This document shows, piece after piece, positions 24,916 to 35,596 of a DNA stretch of 64,000 nt. The position numbers were made by a program, and so were the translations under genes. The stretch is taken from contig NC_037590.1 in assembly GCF_003073045.1 (NCBI RefSeq), forward strand, positions 8,761,042 to 8,825,041, read 5' to 3'. Within the stretch, counting starts at the first letter, position 1. Each line of letters starts with the position of its first letter. A model generated the notes under the pieces. It was not told the DNA's origin. It worked only from the letters and a program-made list of their open reading frames with translations, and ran no database searches. This DNA is from Pomacea canaliculata. Taxonomy: Eukaryota > Mollusca > Gastropoda > Architaenioglossa > Ampullariidae.

Positions 24916-27900
24916 TCACAGGTCAAGCCCAAGGTCATACAGTGGATGAAGATCCATTGCTGTCTTTCCAAATTCAATGTACAGTTCTGGGCTCATGCTT
25001 GTTTCCTTGACTGCTGGAAGTGTTTGCATTATCTGGATCCAGGTAAACAGTTCTAAGAATTTTCCACTACCTGGGGCAAATAATGGATCTTGTCTTCCCA
25101 GCTGATCAAGTCTCTCTATCCATGGCCACATCATAAAATCCAGCATTGCCACATGATTACCTGAAATCATTCTTAATGTCAGCTGTGCCTGACTTCAAAC
25201 TATTGAAAGTAACAAACAAGGTGAATAAAAAATGAATTAACTTGAGTAGGGATAGTGTATCTCTATCAGTAATAGCAACAAAGTTTAGGGTTAGGCATGG
25301 GATTAGGATGTAGGCAACTTATTGTCACCATGGGGATGTTGAAAATTTATCATGGGTATAAGCATTTTTATAACATTGTTAACATAATTTTATAGGCTGC
25401 ATATGGATCAAAAACTGATTTACTGGAAACAGCAAGGTGATATCAAGCATGCAGGGTTCTACCTCCATACTTAACTATATGAACACACCATTCACTGTAG
25501 CCTGCTTTAAACCTTCTGCCACATCTGTATGGATCACTGGAATGAATACAAATTTATAAACATTCTCTGTCCAAAATCTACAGATAGAAATATTTACGTC
25601 ACCTCCAAAGAAATTTCCTCTTTTTGACAGTTCATCACATATGTTTTGCAGACCATTCCAAAGTTTATTCTTTGCTTCTTCATCTTTTCCATCAGATCTA
25701 AGGAGTTTGAAGATGCTGGGTGAAACCTTAGCAGAAATAAAGAAGCTGGTCAAGGCAAATTCCTAGATAAACTTGTCACTTGGCAGTCTTGCGTGTTTTT
25801 GGAATAGGGTACAGTTTGCTTCAAAATTCAATCATTTTAGTTGACAACTCAAGGGGTTTTTGTGGTTTTCTGATTCACAAGGATCACAGTACTCTACAGT
25901 TCTTCCAGCTCATACAAAAATTAAACTGACATTTATTTCCTGTCTACTAAGTTTTGAAAAAAGCATAATAGGCCTCTTTTAGAGACTCTTGTAGATCAGA
26001 AAAATATGTTAAAAAAATAATAAAGGGGAAGCAATTGATTAACTTTTGATATTTCTGGCAGAAAGAAACATTTTCTTCATCCATAACATCTCTAATGACC
26101 TGGCATACCATAACTATGCAATAACCATCCATACCATATTTTTGGCATGCATGAAACAGGTACAAAGACATTTACGGTTTGTACATGCAACTCAGTCACT
26201 TTTTCTGTCTGGATTAATAGTTTGTTGGTGAGATATATTGGTCAGTAAATGAAGTGCAGCATCTATCAGTCACAAATACCATTAATATGTTGGCATTGCT
26301 GTCATCCAGAATAGTATGTGTAGTCACATTCCAAACGACACTGACTGCTAATTTGTGAAACAGTAGACCCACAAGAAAGCGATGTAATGTGCTACTTTTA
26401 TCAGCATTGGTGTATATTTACATAGATAATATATATTTAACTGGTTCACTAAAATAACAAAGACCAATCCAGAATAATTCGTCCATCTTACCATATTATT
26501 AAAATAGTCCAAAAACATGGCATCCAGAGCTTTCTGGAATGGGTCAGCTGGAGTCAGCCGTGGATGAGGGTATATATCATCCAGGTAATCACAGACTATG
26601 AGCGACTCGTATACCACTTTCCCATCATCCTCCAATGTTGGCACCAGGCCTTTTGGATTCCGCTCCAAGAACCATTCTGGCTTGTTCTTCAAGTTTATGT
26701 TGACTGTTTCATAGCTGTTGGAGTATCATACATGTAATCTATTCAGCACACTTTGTTGGATAGTTCAAACGCACCCAAAGCAAACATTACTTTTATCAGT
26801 TTATCTTAATGTTGCAGATTGATAACTTTGATAATAGTGCAATATGTTCAGCTAACAAAAAACTTACTAAATAAAAGTGAAATCATTGTTACTACCTATG
26901 TCAGATTTCTGTTTACAAGTAATCCAAAATATTAACAAGGGAGAACATAAATATAAAATTCTTACTGAACCCGTTTGTGTGCTAGAACAAGGCGTGCACG
27001 CTGAGCAAAGGGACAGAATCTCATACTGTACAGTCTCGGGGTTCCAGGAGACAAAGGTGGGAAGGTGGAACCTGCAGCAGATCGAGGAACTATAGGTAGT
27101 AACATGAACTGGAAAAGCCCAAAGGTCATCAAGCACATAAAAATTACAGTGGGATATTCATGGCCATCACAAACGCACAAGAGGGTATAAAGACAACATT
27201 GCAAATAGATTAATATAATCAAGAGTGTGTGTTTATGTGAGACATGGAAAGCATTAAGAAGAAAAAGCATCAAGTTCTTTCAGACCTCCATTTGCAAGTA
27301 ATGTGGAACAATTCGATGACATTCGTCATGGAACGGGCCGATCAAGCACACAATCTTGTCAACAAGGGAAGACAATTTAATTGTTACCCCGGTGGCACAA
27401 GGACTATAAGCGCCTTATAGATTGAAGGTTGACTGTCGTGGACTCGGATCTCGTCTCGGGCACGCTGTTCTTTCTCTGAACGTGGCATCTGTTTACATAA
27501 CTGGCTGCCCTGCTGTGATAATTATAGCCTGTTGCTGGCTCGGTGTAAAACACCATGCAATTCCCTCCCCCCTCTCTCTCTCCCGTGACCTCGATCACAC
27601 GAGGATCGAGTGGCTTTCCGATCGAGTGTAGCACCTGTTGCCTTGGGGGCAGTTTATATTCCCACAACATCTTATATAGTTTTTTCGAAGCCTACGTAGG
27701 TTCAGAGCATATTAGGTCTCAGCGCGTCGCTGTGAAATGAACCGGAAGTGATGTAAACTGGACTTAAGTGCACGTGCTGATCCTGGCATGCAGCGTTAGG
27801 AGAAGCTAACTTTTTCCACACGTGAAAACAGCACATTACCCTTACAAACCACATAAACTCATGCATGTTCTTCTGCTAGCTCCGCTGCCATCACACCTCC

Positions 27901-28786
27901 GTGTCCGCTTACAGGTGAGTGGGGGGGGGGGTGCTCAATAACATTTTTGCCAACGACATCGATGCGATGGTGGGCAGTTACATATCCCTACTGACAAATT
28001 CATCGCCAGTGCGAGCTCGTACGAGATGGAGATCAGCACGGACAAGAGCAAACACCACAGGATCCAGCAAAGCGGAGATCCTGATGAACAGGGTTAGCTG
28101 GAGGAGGTGCAGTCCAAGTACCTGCATCAGGATCGCGGCAGCAGCAGCGGCGATGTCCAGGCTTCAACAAAATTTGAGACAGCAGAAGTGTTAGCTTCCG
28201 CATCAAATTCATACTTTACAAGTCTGTCGTTGAGCTAATCCTGCTGTACGGCTGCGAAGAAGAACTTCATCATGCTGAAGTACCGCCTTTGCTGATCGAG
28301 ATACGTGACAATCGGCGCAGCATGCCATTTCCGATTCCACTGCGGCAGATTGACTGCAGGCATCGCTCGCAGGTTGTGTGTTGTAAAAAGTATATGCAGA
28401 GGGTCACCAGGCGAGTGTACAACGTTTTACTAATCGGGTACATGCTGTCAATCATATCGTTTGGTACCCCCCCCCCTCCTCCTTTTGCCAAAGACAGTCA
28501 CATATTCGATTGGCCACATGCCCATCTGGTGCATGTGGAAATGTGATCGTCGGCGCTGAGAAATTGTGCCGAGAGGATTTCACTCTTAGAGTTGACTTTA
28601 CTGGCTCAGCTTTCACGATTGGAGTTAGGTTCACGTCTGACGATATGCTCAGCTGTTATAGATTCTATGGGTTCTAGTCTCCAAATATTCTGTATACGTT
28701 TTTTTTTTTTTTCACAACCTTGTATGCTATATGCTTATACGATCTATACGCTGCTGCTTACCTCTGGACAAAACTTTTTGTGACAT
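24916..28786 (-). CDS. GSTO: Glutathione S-transferase omega, copy A
   Basis: Omega-class GST, cytosolic thiol transferase/dehydroascorbate reductase-type enzyme. Coding exons, in transcript order: 28762-28786, 26966-27071, 26492-26714, 25603-25726, 24916-25160; all introns are GT-AG and in phase, 240 residues. The N-terminal thioredoxin-like domain has the omega signature YSMRFCPFAQRARLVL with catalytic Cys28, and the GSH site [14 protein letters not shown]. The C-terminal helical domain ends MLDFMMWPWIERL and ...DLGLDL. The short first exon encodes MSQKVLSRG, matching copies B and C, so A belongs with them. Intron 1 (1.7 kb) holds a SINE and a LINE relic. It is the most diverged of the A/B/C group, for example VSPSIFKLL at the start of exon 4 and NNM at the end of exon 3. 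It looks intact. Confidence 0.93.
27387..27575 (+). mobile_element. tRNA-derived SINE, copy 1
   Basis: Same family as 38015-38215 and 63145-63327. Shared blocks are CCGGTGGC near the start, then GATCTCGTCTCGGGCACGCTG, TGGCATCTGTTTACA, GCTGCC.TG..GTGATA and a tail ending GTGT(A/T)AAACACCA. It is more decayed in its tRNA-like head than the 38-kb copy. No target-site duplication is evident. It lies in intron 1 of GSTO-A. Confidence 0.75.
27940..28265 (+). mobile_element. Decayed LINE, RT fragment
   Basis: Plus-strand frames read FANDIDAMVG (the YADD/FADD box, degraded), YEMEISTDKSK, KAEILMN, LEEVQSKYL, AAMSRL and finally LLYGCE. These are consecutive blocks of the RTE/Nimb-like reverse transcriptase seen also at 5590-6130. 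It is broken by stops and frame changes and lies in intron 1 of GSTO-A. Confidence 0.7.
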
Positions 28787-29728
28787 GTTTCCCAGCGGTC
28801 TGATGTCTCTCAACGAACTGGTGAGGTGTCTGGTTGATTCACCGACAACTTTACTTGCTGAAAATGGCATCCACCTGCGGTAAACTTGCAAGGGCTACAG
28901 TTATATAAGCAAGAGTGGAACGGGAGCACGTGGTCTGCGTTAAGTGCACAAGTGCCAAACACCAACGCTAGAATTATAATAATTGGGATATTCTACCATG
29001 CGAGCACAGCCATCCGCTGAACGAATACTGGGGTTTTATTAAAACAAAAACCACACATTTTTGCGATTATCATTTAGCATGCGTTCACCATATGACATGG
29101 CAGAAAGACCCAAACGCAAAAAATTGAGATGGCTGTGAGATATAGAGAACAATTCTGACAGGAAAGGCTGATAAATTGCATTGTAGAACACAATTTTAGT
29201 TAAAGCAGATAAGCAGCTAGGAGGCTAATAGTAACTTTCATTTGCTGAATGGCCGTTTTTTCTCTCACGAAAGGTTTTCCAGTTATATGGGAACAATGTA
29301 ATCAAAATGTGTAATCCATTGTACTTTACTTTTATCAAATAGACCTATGCATTTAATCCAGTCGGCTTGCCATTAACCTTGCTTAATCAAAAGAATAACA
29401 GGTGATTATGCAATGATTTCATAATTACTCAATATGTGAGTGCTAGTTGATATTGTGCAATGCACTCAGACACCGAGTAATTATGAAATAATTGCGCAAC
29501 TATTTTACACAACGTGCGCTGACTCAACACTATTAAAAGCGCTTGTCATACACCAGGAAGTTCTAATTAATGAGCTGCACTTTTACAGATCATTGGTTAG
29601 ACGGGCTATTTTTCAAAATTTATTAACAGTATGCCTGAGCTTCTCAGGGGAGTTTTCCGGTCACAAGTCTGAGCAGCCCTTTAACAAGTGAAACCTGATC
29701 TACAGTTGAGCATGGTGCTATTTCATCT
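28787..29728. other. Intergenic between GSTO-A and the duplicated B unit
   Basis: This should contain the promoter of GSTO-A just above 28786, where a short stretch around the start codon resembles the same region of B and C. No coding region or transposon was recognised in the rest. Confidence 0.45.
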
Positions 29729-30488
29729 GTCAAAATTTTGCTGTTTATTCCCCACTGCACGCTTGGATTTTGATGCTTATGTCTTTATGTGGTCATTTCT
29801 AGGAATGAATCCATTATCCAAAAACAACTAGAACATGGAAGAAATCTTGGAAGCTAGATATAGAAAAGTTGTGACCTCCACATTCCCTACAGATATGTTA
29901 GAAAAATAGTTTAGAAGAGACCACTGCAGTACCTCTAGCTAGCAGATTAAATTCTTTGGGAGTTCTTGTTTTCTCACCCCAACCCCACCCTCACCTCACA
30001 GGTCTTTAAAATTCCTTGATTGTAAGTTCCTTCAATGCTTTTCTGTCACTTCTGATAAACTTTCTCCAATATACTAAATGAAGTTACCATCAGACATCAT
30101 TTGATAACAATACAACAATGACTAAAACAACATGTTTATTATGATCATTATGAATTTATGATTTATGTGAATTCATGACTTGAATATATGACTATGATGA
30201 TTACAACTATCCCCATATATAGAAACGGGTAGTTTTTCTTTGTTATATAAATTTCAAGACAAACTAGGAAGATGCATCTGAATTACACAATTACAAATGA
30301 AGCTTTGCTTACTCTCTGAATAATAATCAAAAACTCACAATCTGCAAACTTGGAAATGTGAATGTTCATTTAAACTGTGCTTCAAGTGTCTGTACTCTAA
30401 GGACAATGATTTTCAGAACAATCAGTTCAAAATTACTCCTTATAAACCAGTGGCACTCAGCATGGTAATTATGGAAGACTTGCACATT

Positions 30489-33400
30489 TCATGGCTCAAG
30501 ACCAAGGTCATAAGGAGGATTGCCTTCCAGATACTGCTTAAAGAATGTGGCATATATCTCTTGATTAATGTCTGTTTCTTGCACAGCGGGCTGAGCCTGC
30601 ATCCTCTCACTCCAAGCAGAGAGTTCTGGAAGATCGCTGCTGGATGCCTCAAAGACTGGGTCAAACTGACAAACAAGTGGTAGCCGTTGTAGCCATGGCC
30701 ACATCATGTAATCAATCATTCTCACCTCATCACCTGAAAACATTCATATATCTGCATAAACATGAAATGAATCACTTAAATCGATTGCAAAATAAGGTTG
30801 GCTTAATATTCAGTAAAGCTTGAAAATCTTTTAGTCCTTTTCACTCAGTGTCTCCTTTAAGTTTACTTCTTTTACTTTTTTTCACTCACAAGAGAAGCAA
30901 ATTTTTTTCTGTAAACACACACAAAAAAAATTTTCTGAGAGGACACCATGTCCAGGTTCCTGCTGAAATGCCCTTTTAACATCACACTAAGCATATTCTG
31001 GCTTAGTAAGTGTCTATTCAGAGTTCAGAATAAAAACATGATAAAATTTGTGTATAAGATTTAAGATTCATTAAGACAAATTCCCACTCCCCCTTTTACA
31101 TTAAACCACTGCTTACTACAGTCTCGACCCTACGAAAAAGCATGGACGTTCCTTTGTGCTCTCCCTTGAGTTGTATACCTCTCAAGGCTTTTTGTTAGGA
31201 GGTATGGAGATTCAAACCATCTTAAAGAAATTAAGCAAGCAAATAATGTTAAAATCTCCAAAAATTGTTCAACCCAGTGACTGTATGAACTTTTCCATTT
31301 ACACCATCAACCCATATAGCCCTTTTAAGTTCTTTTCAGAAACTTTTTATACAGTCAGTATTCAGTCTGCTTTGATGCCTCTAAGTGCAAAATATAAAAA
31401 GAATACTGTTAGTTACCAAATGAAAAAGTAAACAACAAAATGGGTATGCACTTGCCTCCAAAGAACTTCCCTCTTTTTGAAATCTCATCATTAATTTTCT
31501 GTAATGCTTTCAGTAGTTCACCCCTTGCTTCATCATCTTTTCCTTTTGAGCGAATTACTTTGAAAAAATTGGGTACAAACTGCATGAAACAGAAATAACT
31601 CATACTTATATGCTGACACTTATCAAAGTTTATTTACAAAATGTGTCTTTCGTAACTAAATGATACATGCATTGCATAAAATATGAAATGTCACACATCA
31701 CACATGGCAAACATTGTAAATCAGCAAACAGTAAATGTCCAAAAAGTGAAAGGAATATAATATTTTATATATGAAAGGAAAAAGATCATCGGAGCCTGGA
31801 AGGTAAATAGCTTGAAAAGCTCAGTTTTTGAGACAAACTTAGGTCAAAGCAAACACTGCTGTCATGCTGTCTTATGTAATGAACCCTTCAGCTTAAGAAA
31901 ATTCAAAAAAGATTTTAAAAAAAGAAAAGTAAACCAGTTACTTCAACTAGAGGGCATATGTTCTAAGGAAAATAAAAAAAACAACTTAAAGTTACTCAGA
32001 ATGTGATAAGCGATCATTAATGAAATGCAGATGTTTCACACCTTGTTATTAAAATAGTCGAGGAACATGGCATCCAGTGCCCTTTGGTAAGGATCAGAGG
32101 GAGTCAACCGGTTCTGAGGGTATACATCATCCAGGTAATCACAGGTAATAAATGACTCATAAACCACTTTCCCATCTTTCTCCAGTGTTGGTACCAGGCC
32201 TTTGGGATTTATCTTCAGGAACCACTCAGGCTTATTTTTCAGGTCCACATTTACGGTTTCAAACCTGTTGCATTCAGTCAGTTCTCCTTATATTTGATTA
32301 ATCAAATTGCTATTTGTATACATAAATGATTACATTTTGAAATGAGCAAGTACCATGTATAAATCTTAAGAATCCTGCATGTAACTGGGATATTTATAAC
32401 AAAAACAAACCTAAATATTAGTGTCAGCAAGTTACTACACAACTTTTTTTGCCAAAACATTTTTGATAACACTCTTACAACATTAAATTGCAATAAATAA
32501 ATAATGCATACAAACAGCAATAAACTGAGTTTTGCTTCATCCTAATTAATGTTTACATAGAAAGGAGAAAGCATACTAACGGGATCTGTTTGTGAGCCAA
32601 CACAAGACGTGTGCGCAATGCATATGGGCAGAAGCGCATACTATAGAGTCGCAGCGTTCCTGGGGACAAAGGTGGGCATGAGGAGCCTGCAGAAAAATAG
32701 GTGTTAAGATAGCAACATCACTGAACAGAAAACAACTCTGGGCATTTAGGTTAAAGATTAAAAATTGTAAGAATATGTTAGAAAACTAATTATATTTTAA
32801 AGTTTCATTGTATTATTTTAGTACAGTTTTAATCATGAATGATAAAATGATGACTTCATGTGGTGCTACTGTTTTCATGGACATGGATGTTCCATTTTAT
32901 ATTCGTTTTGAGTGGATGCAAGTACCAATGTACCATGTTCCTTTTTTTTAGATTAGTTGCTGGTTAACTGCTGCATGCTTGGTGGTGTTATTTTTATGTT
33001 AACGTCAACACGACACCCTTCCTTTGCATCTTTGCTGTATTGCACAATCAAGTGAATATCAGTATCATTGCAGTTGTTTTTAATGAATTTTCTCCATTCG
33101 ACCACGAACTAATCCCTGGACAGCTTGCAGACGATTTTTTTCTCTTAACTGCTAGAACGAGGCTCGATCCCTTCCAGGAAGCTTCCGGTTAAGCCTACCA
33201 TGGTTTAGCGCAGTGCATGTTCTCAAAGTGTGTCCGCGGGCATAAGTCAGGTGGTCCGCTGCTGCCAGTCGTCATATGTCAGCAAAGTGATGTTTAAATC
33301 GCCAGATAGTCTTGTAGAAAACTTCAGTTAAGTACGTAGCTTTATGTCAACTTATTGCTATAGTACTGTCACAAAAGGACACTTAGTTTTGAATTGTATT

Positions 33401-33692
33401 GAAACTAATGCGGAAATTTAAATTTGAAATTCATAGTACAGAGTGATTATAGGCCTTGGTGGTCCGCCATATGGTCCGCGGTCCGAAATACTTTAAGAAC
33501 CACTGGTTAAGCGAATGACTTCAATGGCTATGTCAGCATACACGTCTATGATTCGACCAAGGGTTACGAAATAAAGGTATACGCAAGTGTCTTTTGTGCA
33601 TCCCTCCGATTGTGTCATTTTACAGGTCGTATATTAAAATATTTTGTTAAGGATGATATTTTCTTACCTGTGGACAAAGCTTTTTGTGACAT
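30489..33692 (-). CDS. GSTO: Glutathione S-transferase omega, copy B
   Basis: Coding exons in transcript order: 33668-33692, 32581-32686, 32042-32264, 31456-31579, 30489-30733; 240 residues. The start encodes MSQKALSTG, the omega site is [16 protein letters not shown] with catalytic Cys28, the GSH loop is [14 protein letters not shown], and the protein ends DLGLEP. The first intron is GT-AG, the second begins GTTAGT, and the fourth begins GCAAGT, a GC-AG intron. The same donor is in copy C but not in A, D or E. The protein differs from copy C at only a few residues, such as F/L in VVYES(F/L)ITC and N/S in DYF(N/S)NK. It looks functional. Compared with A it has an extra Cys at position 12. Confidence 0.93.
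33105..33550. mobile_element. 446-bp segment present in unit 1 only, flanked by 9-bp direct repeats
   Basis: Unit 2 lacks this segment, joining CCATTCGACTAAGGGTTA directly. In unit 1 the segment is bracketed by ATTCGACCA at 33096-33104 and 33551-33559. Either it inserted with a 9-bp target duplication, or it was lost from unit 2 by recombination between the repeats. It contains the hAT-like MITE at 33211-33505. Its left part (about 33121-33200) resembles 34405-34500, so part of it is itself a repeat. Confidence 0.65.
33211..33505. mobile_element. hAT-like MITE, 295 bp
   Basis: The left end is CAGTG, then GTTCTCAAAGTGTGTCCGCGG after a short spacer. The right end read inward is CAGTGGTTCTTAAAGTATTT followed by CGGACCGCGG. 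These are terminal inverted repeats of the CAGTGGTTCT type typical of hAT elements. The flanks GTTTAGCG (33203-33210) and GTTAAGCG (33506-33513) form an 8-bp target-site duplication with one mismatch, as hAT elements make. There is no coding capacity, so it is non-autonomous. It lies upstream of exon 2, in intron 1 of GSTO-B. Confidence 0.85.
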
Positions 33693-34404
33693 GACTGTTT
33701 CCTCTATTAGATCTCTCGTCTATCGAGTTTCTGTCTGTGGCCTTGATCTGTGTGCTAAATTCGTAAACACTTCAAGCGCAAAATCCTGAACCCCTCTGCT
33801 CGTGCGCAAATACTGACGTAGGGCTCAATGCCAATTAAAGCTGCATTAACATGCACCCGATAGAGAAAATAAATAAGACAAAACTCTATATAAGTATTTG
33901 CACACTTATCTCTCGCTTTGAAGCGACATCTGTCGGTGTGAACTCTGAACATTTCTCAAAAGCATGACTCGGTATTTTTGACAGTTGACCCCGTTATCTC
34001 GATTCATTCTTCTATGATATGTACTGACTCGATCACTTCAATCGGCCATCCTTGTTAACATAATATATAAATGAGCATCGCTTTCCACATTTGGTTGTGA
34101 TCATTTCTGTTTGTATCAACGATGTTTTAATTGAGTTTATTTCAACTTTGGAAATCATTTTAAATTCTGTGTTGTTGTACCTGAAATTGCTCATATGTGG
34201 TTCAGACAAACCACGAACAAATATAAATATGCGTCCGTGGACAAACGGTGTGGATTTGCAGAACACCCACACACACGAGCGCGTATAAAATTTATTATAA
34301 AATCAGCAACAGTATTTAAGAATTTAAAAAATATATTTCTTTTATAATGTATAGCACGATCAGGAACGTATAGCTGAGTCTGCGATGATCGATGTATCAC
34401 GAGC

Positions 34405-34500
34405 TTGTGGACTGGATTGCTGGCAAACGATTTTGTTCAGTTAACTACTAAAACGAGACATATGATACTAGAAAAAGCTTCCGGTTTAATCATATTCTTT
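34405..34500. repeat. Repeat related to 33121-33200
   Basis: Shares AACGATTTT.TTC..TTAACT with (A/G)AACGAG and AAGCTTCCGGTTTAA with the left part of the 446-bp segment, in the same orientation. The region about 34350-34530 has no counterpart in duplication unit 2. Confidence 0.55.
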
Positions 34501-35596
34501 CTTTAGGCTTGCCGAGACTAACAGCGGATCCCTTCACAAGAGGCTGAACCTTGGCCGTGGCAGACAGCAATCCACCTATATACGTCCATGGCTGTATGTA
34601 TTCACGTATATATACATATGCGTGCAACGTGCGTCCTTCGATTGCTTTTGGACAACTGTCTCAAATACTCTACCATGGTTATTCAGATTCAGAAATAACA
34701 TAGCTGGGCATTCACTTCAAGTCATATGTTCGGTAATTAATATATGCCTATAATTTTTCTATGTTAGTGTAATTGTGTTTATTAAGTCTCAGATCATTTT
34801 CTGGTGTCTTTATTATTGATTATTTCGTCAAAATTTTGCTGTTTTTCCCCCACTGCATGCTTGCTTTGATGCTTGTCTTTATGTGGTCATTTCTAGGAAT
34901 GAATCCATTATCCAAAAACAACTAGAACATGGAAGAAATCTTGGAAGCTAGATATAGAAAAGTTGTGACCTCCACATTCCCTACAGATATGTTAGAAAAA
35001 TAGTTTAGAAGAGACCACTGCAGTACCTCTAGCTAGCAGATTAAATTCTTTGGGAGTTCTTGTTTTCTCACCCCAACCCCACCCTCACCTCACAGGTCTT
35101 TAAAATTCCTTGATTGTAAGTTCCTTCAATGCTTTTCTGTCACTTCTGATAAATTATCTCCAATATACTAAAAGCAGTTACAATCAGACATCATTGGACA
35201 ACAACAATACAATCAAGATAGAAATGACTAAAACAACATGTTTATTATGATCATTATGAATTTATGATTTATGTGAATTCATGACTTGAATATATGACTT
35301 TGATGATTGCAATTATCCCCATATGTAGAAACAGGTGTAGCTTTTCTTTGTTATATAAATTTCAAGACAAACTAGGAAGATGCATCTGAATTACACAATT
35401 ACAAATGAAGCTTTGCTTACTCTCTGAATAATAATCAAAAACTCACAATCAGCAAACTCGGAAATGTAAATGATCATTTAAACTGTGCTTTAAGTGTCTG
35501 CACTCTAAGGACAATGATTTTCAGAACAATCAGTTCAATATTACTCCTTATAAACCAGTGGCACTCAGCATGGTAATTATGGAAGACTTGCTCATT

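Larger units (their letters stand above)
29729..34625. repeat. Direct segmental duplication, unit 1 (holds GSTO-B)
   Basis: From GTCAAAATTTTGCTGTTT at 29729 the sequence is collinear with unit 2 (34827-39300) through the whole gene, its introns and its upstream region, up to GGCAGACAGCAATCCACCTA. Offsets of matching exons are 5108, 5092, 5040, 5040 and 4849 bp, so unit 1 is longer because of insertions. By eye the match in introns is well above 90 percent. This is a recent tandem duplication. Confidence 0.9.

Noticed and set aside
30450-30683. Plus-strand open frame over GSTO exon 5 (also 35558-35791)
   Set aside because: Antisense shadow conserved only because the GSTO exons are duplicated.
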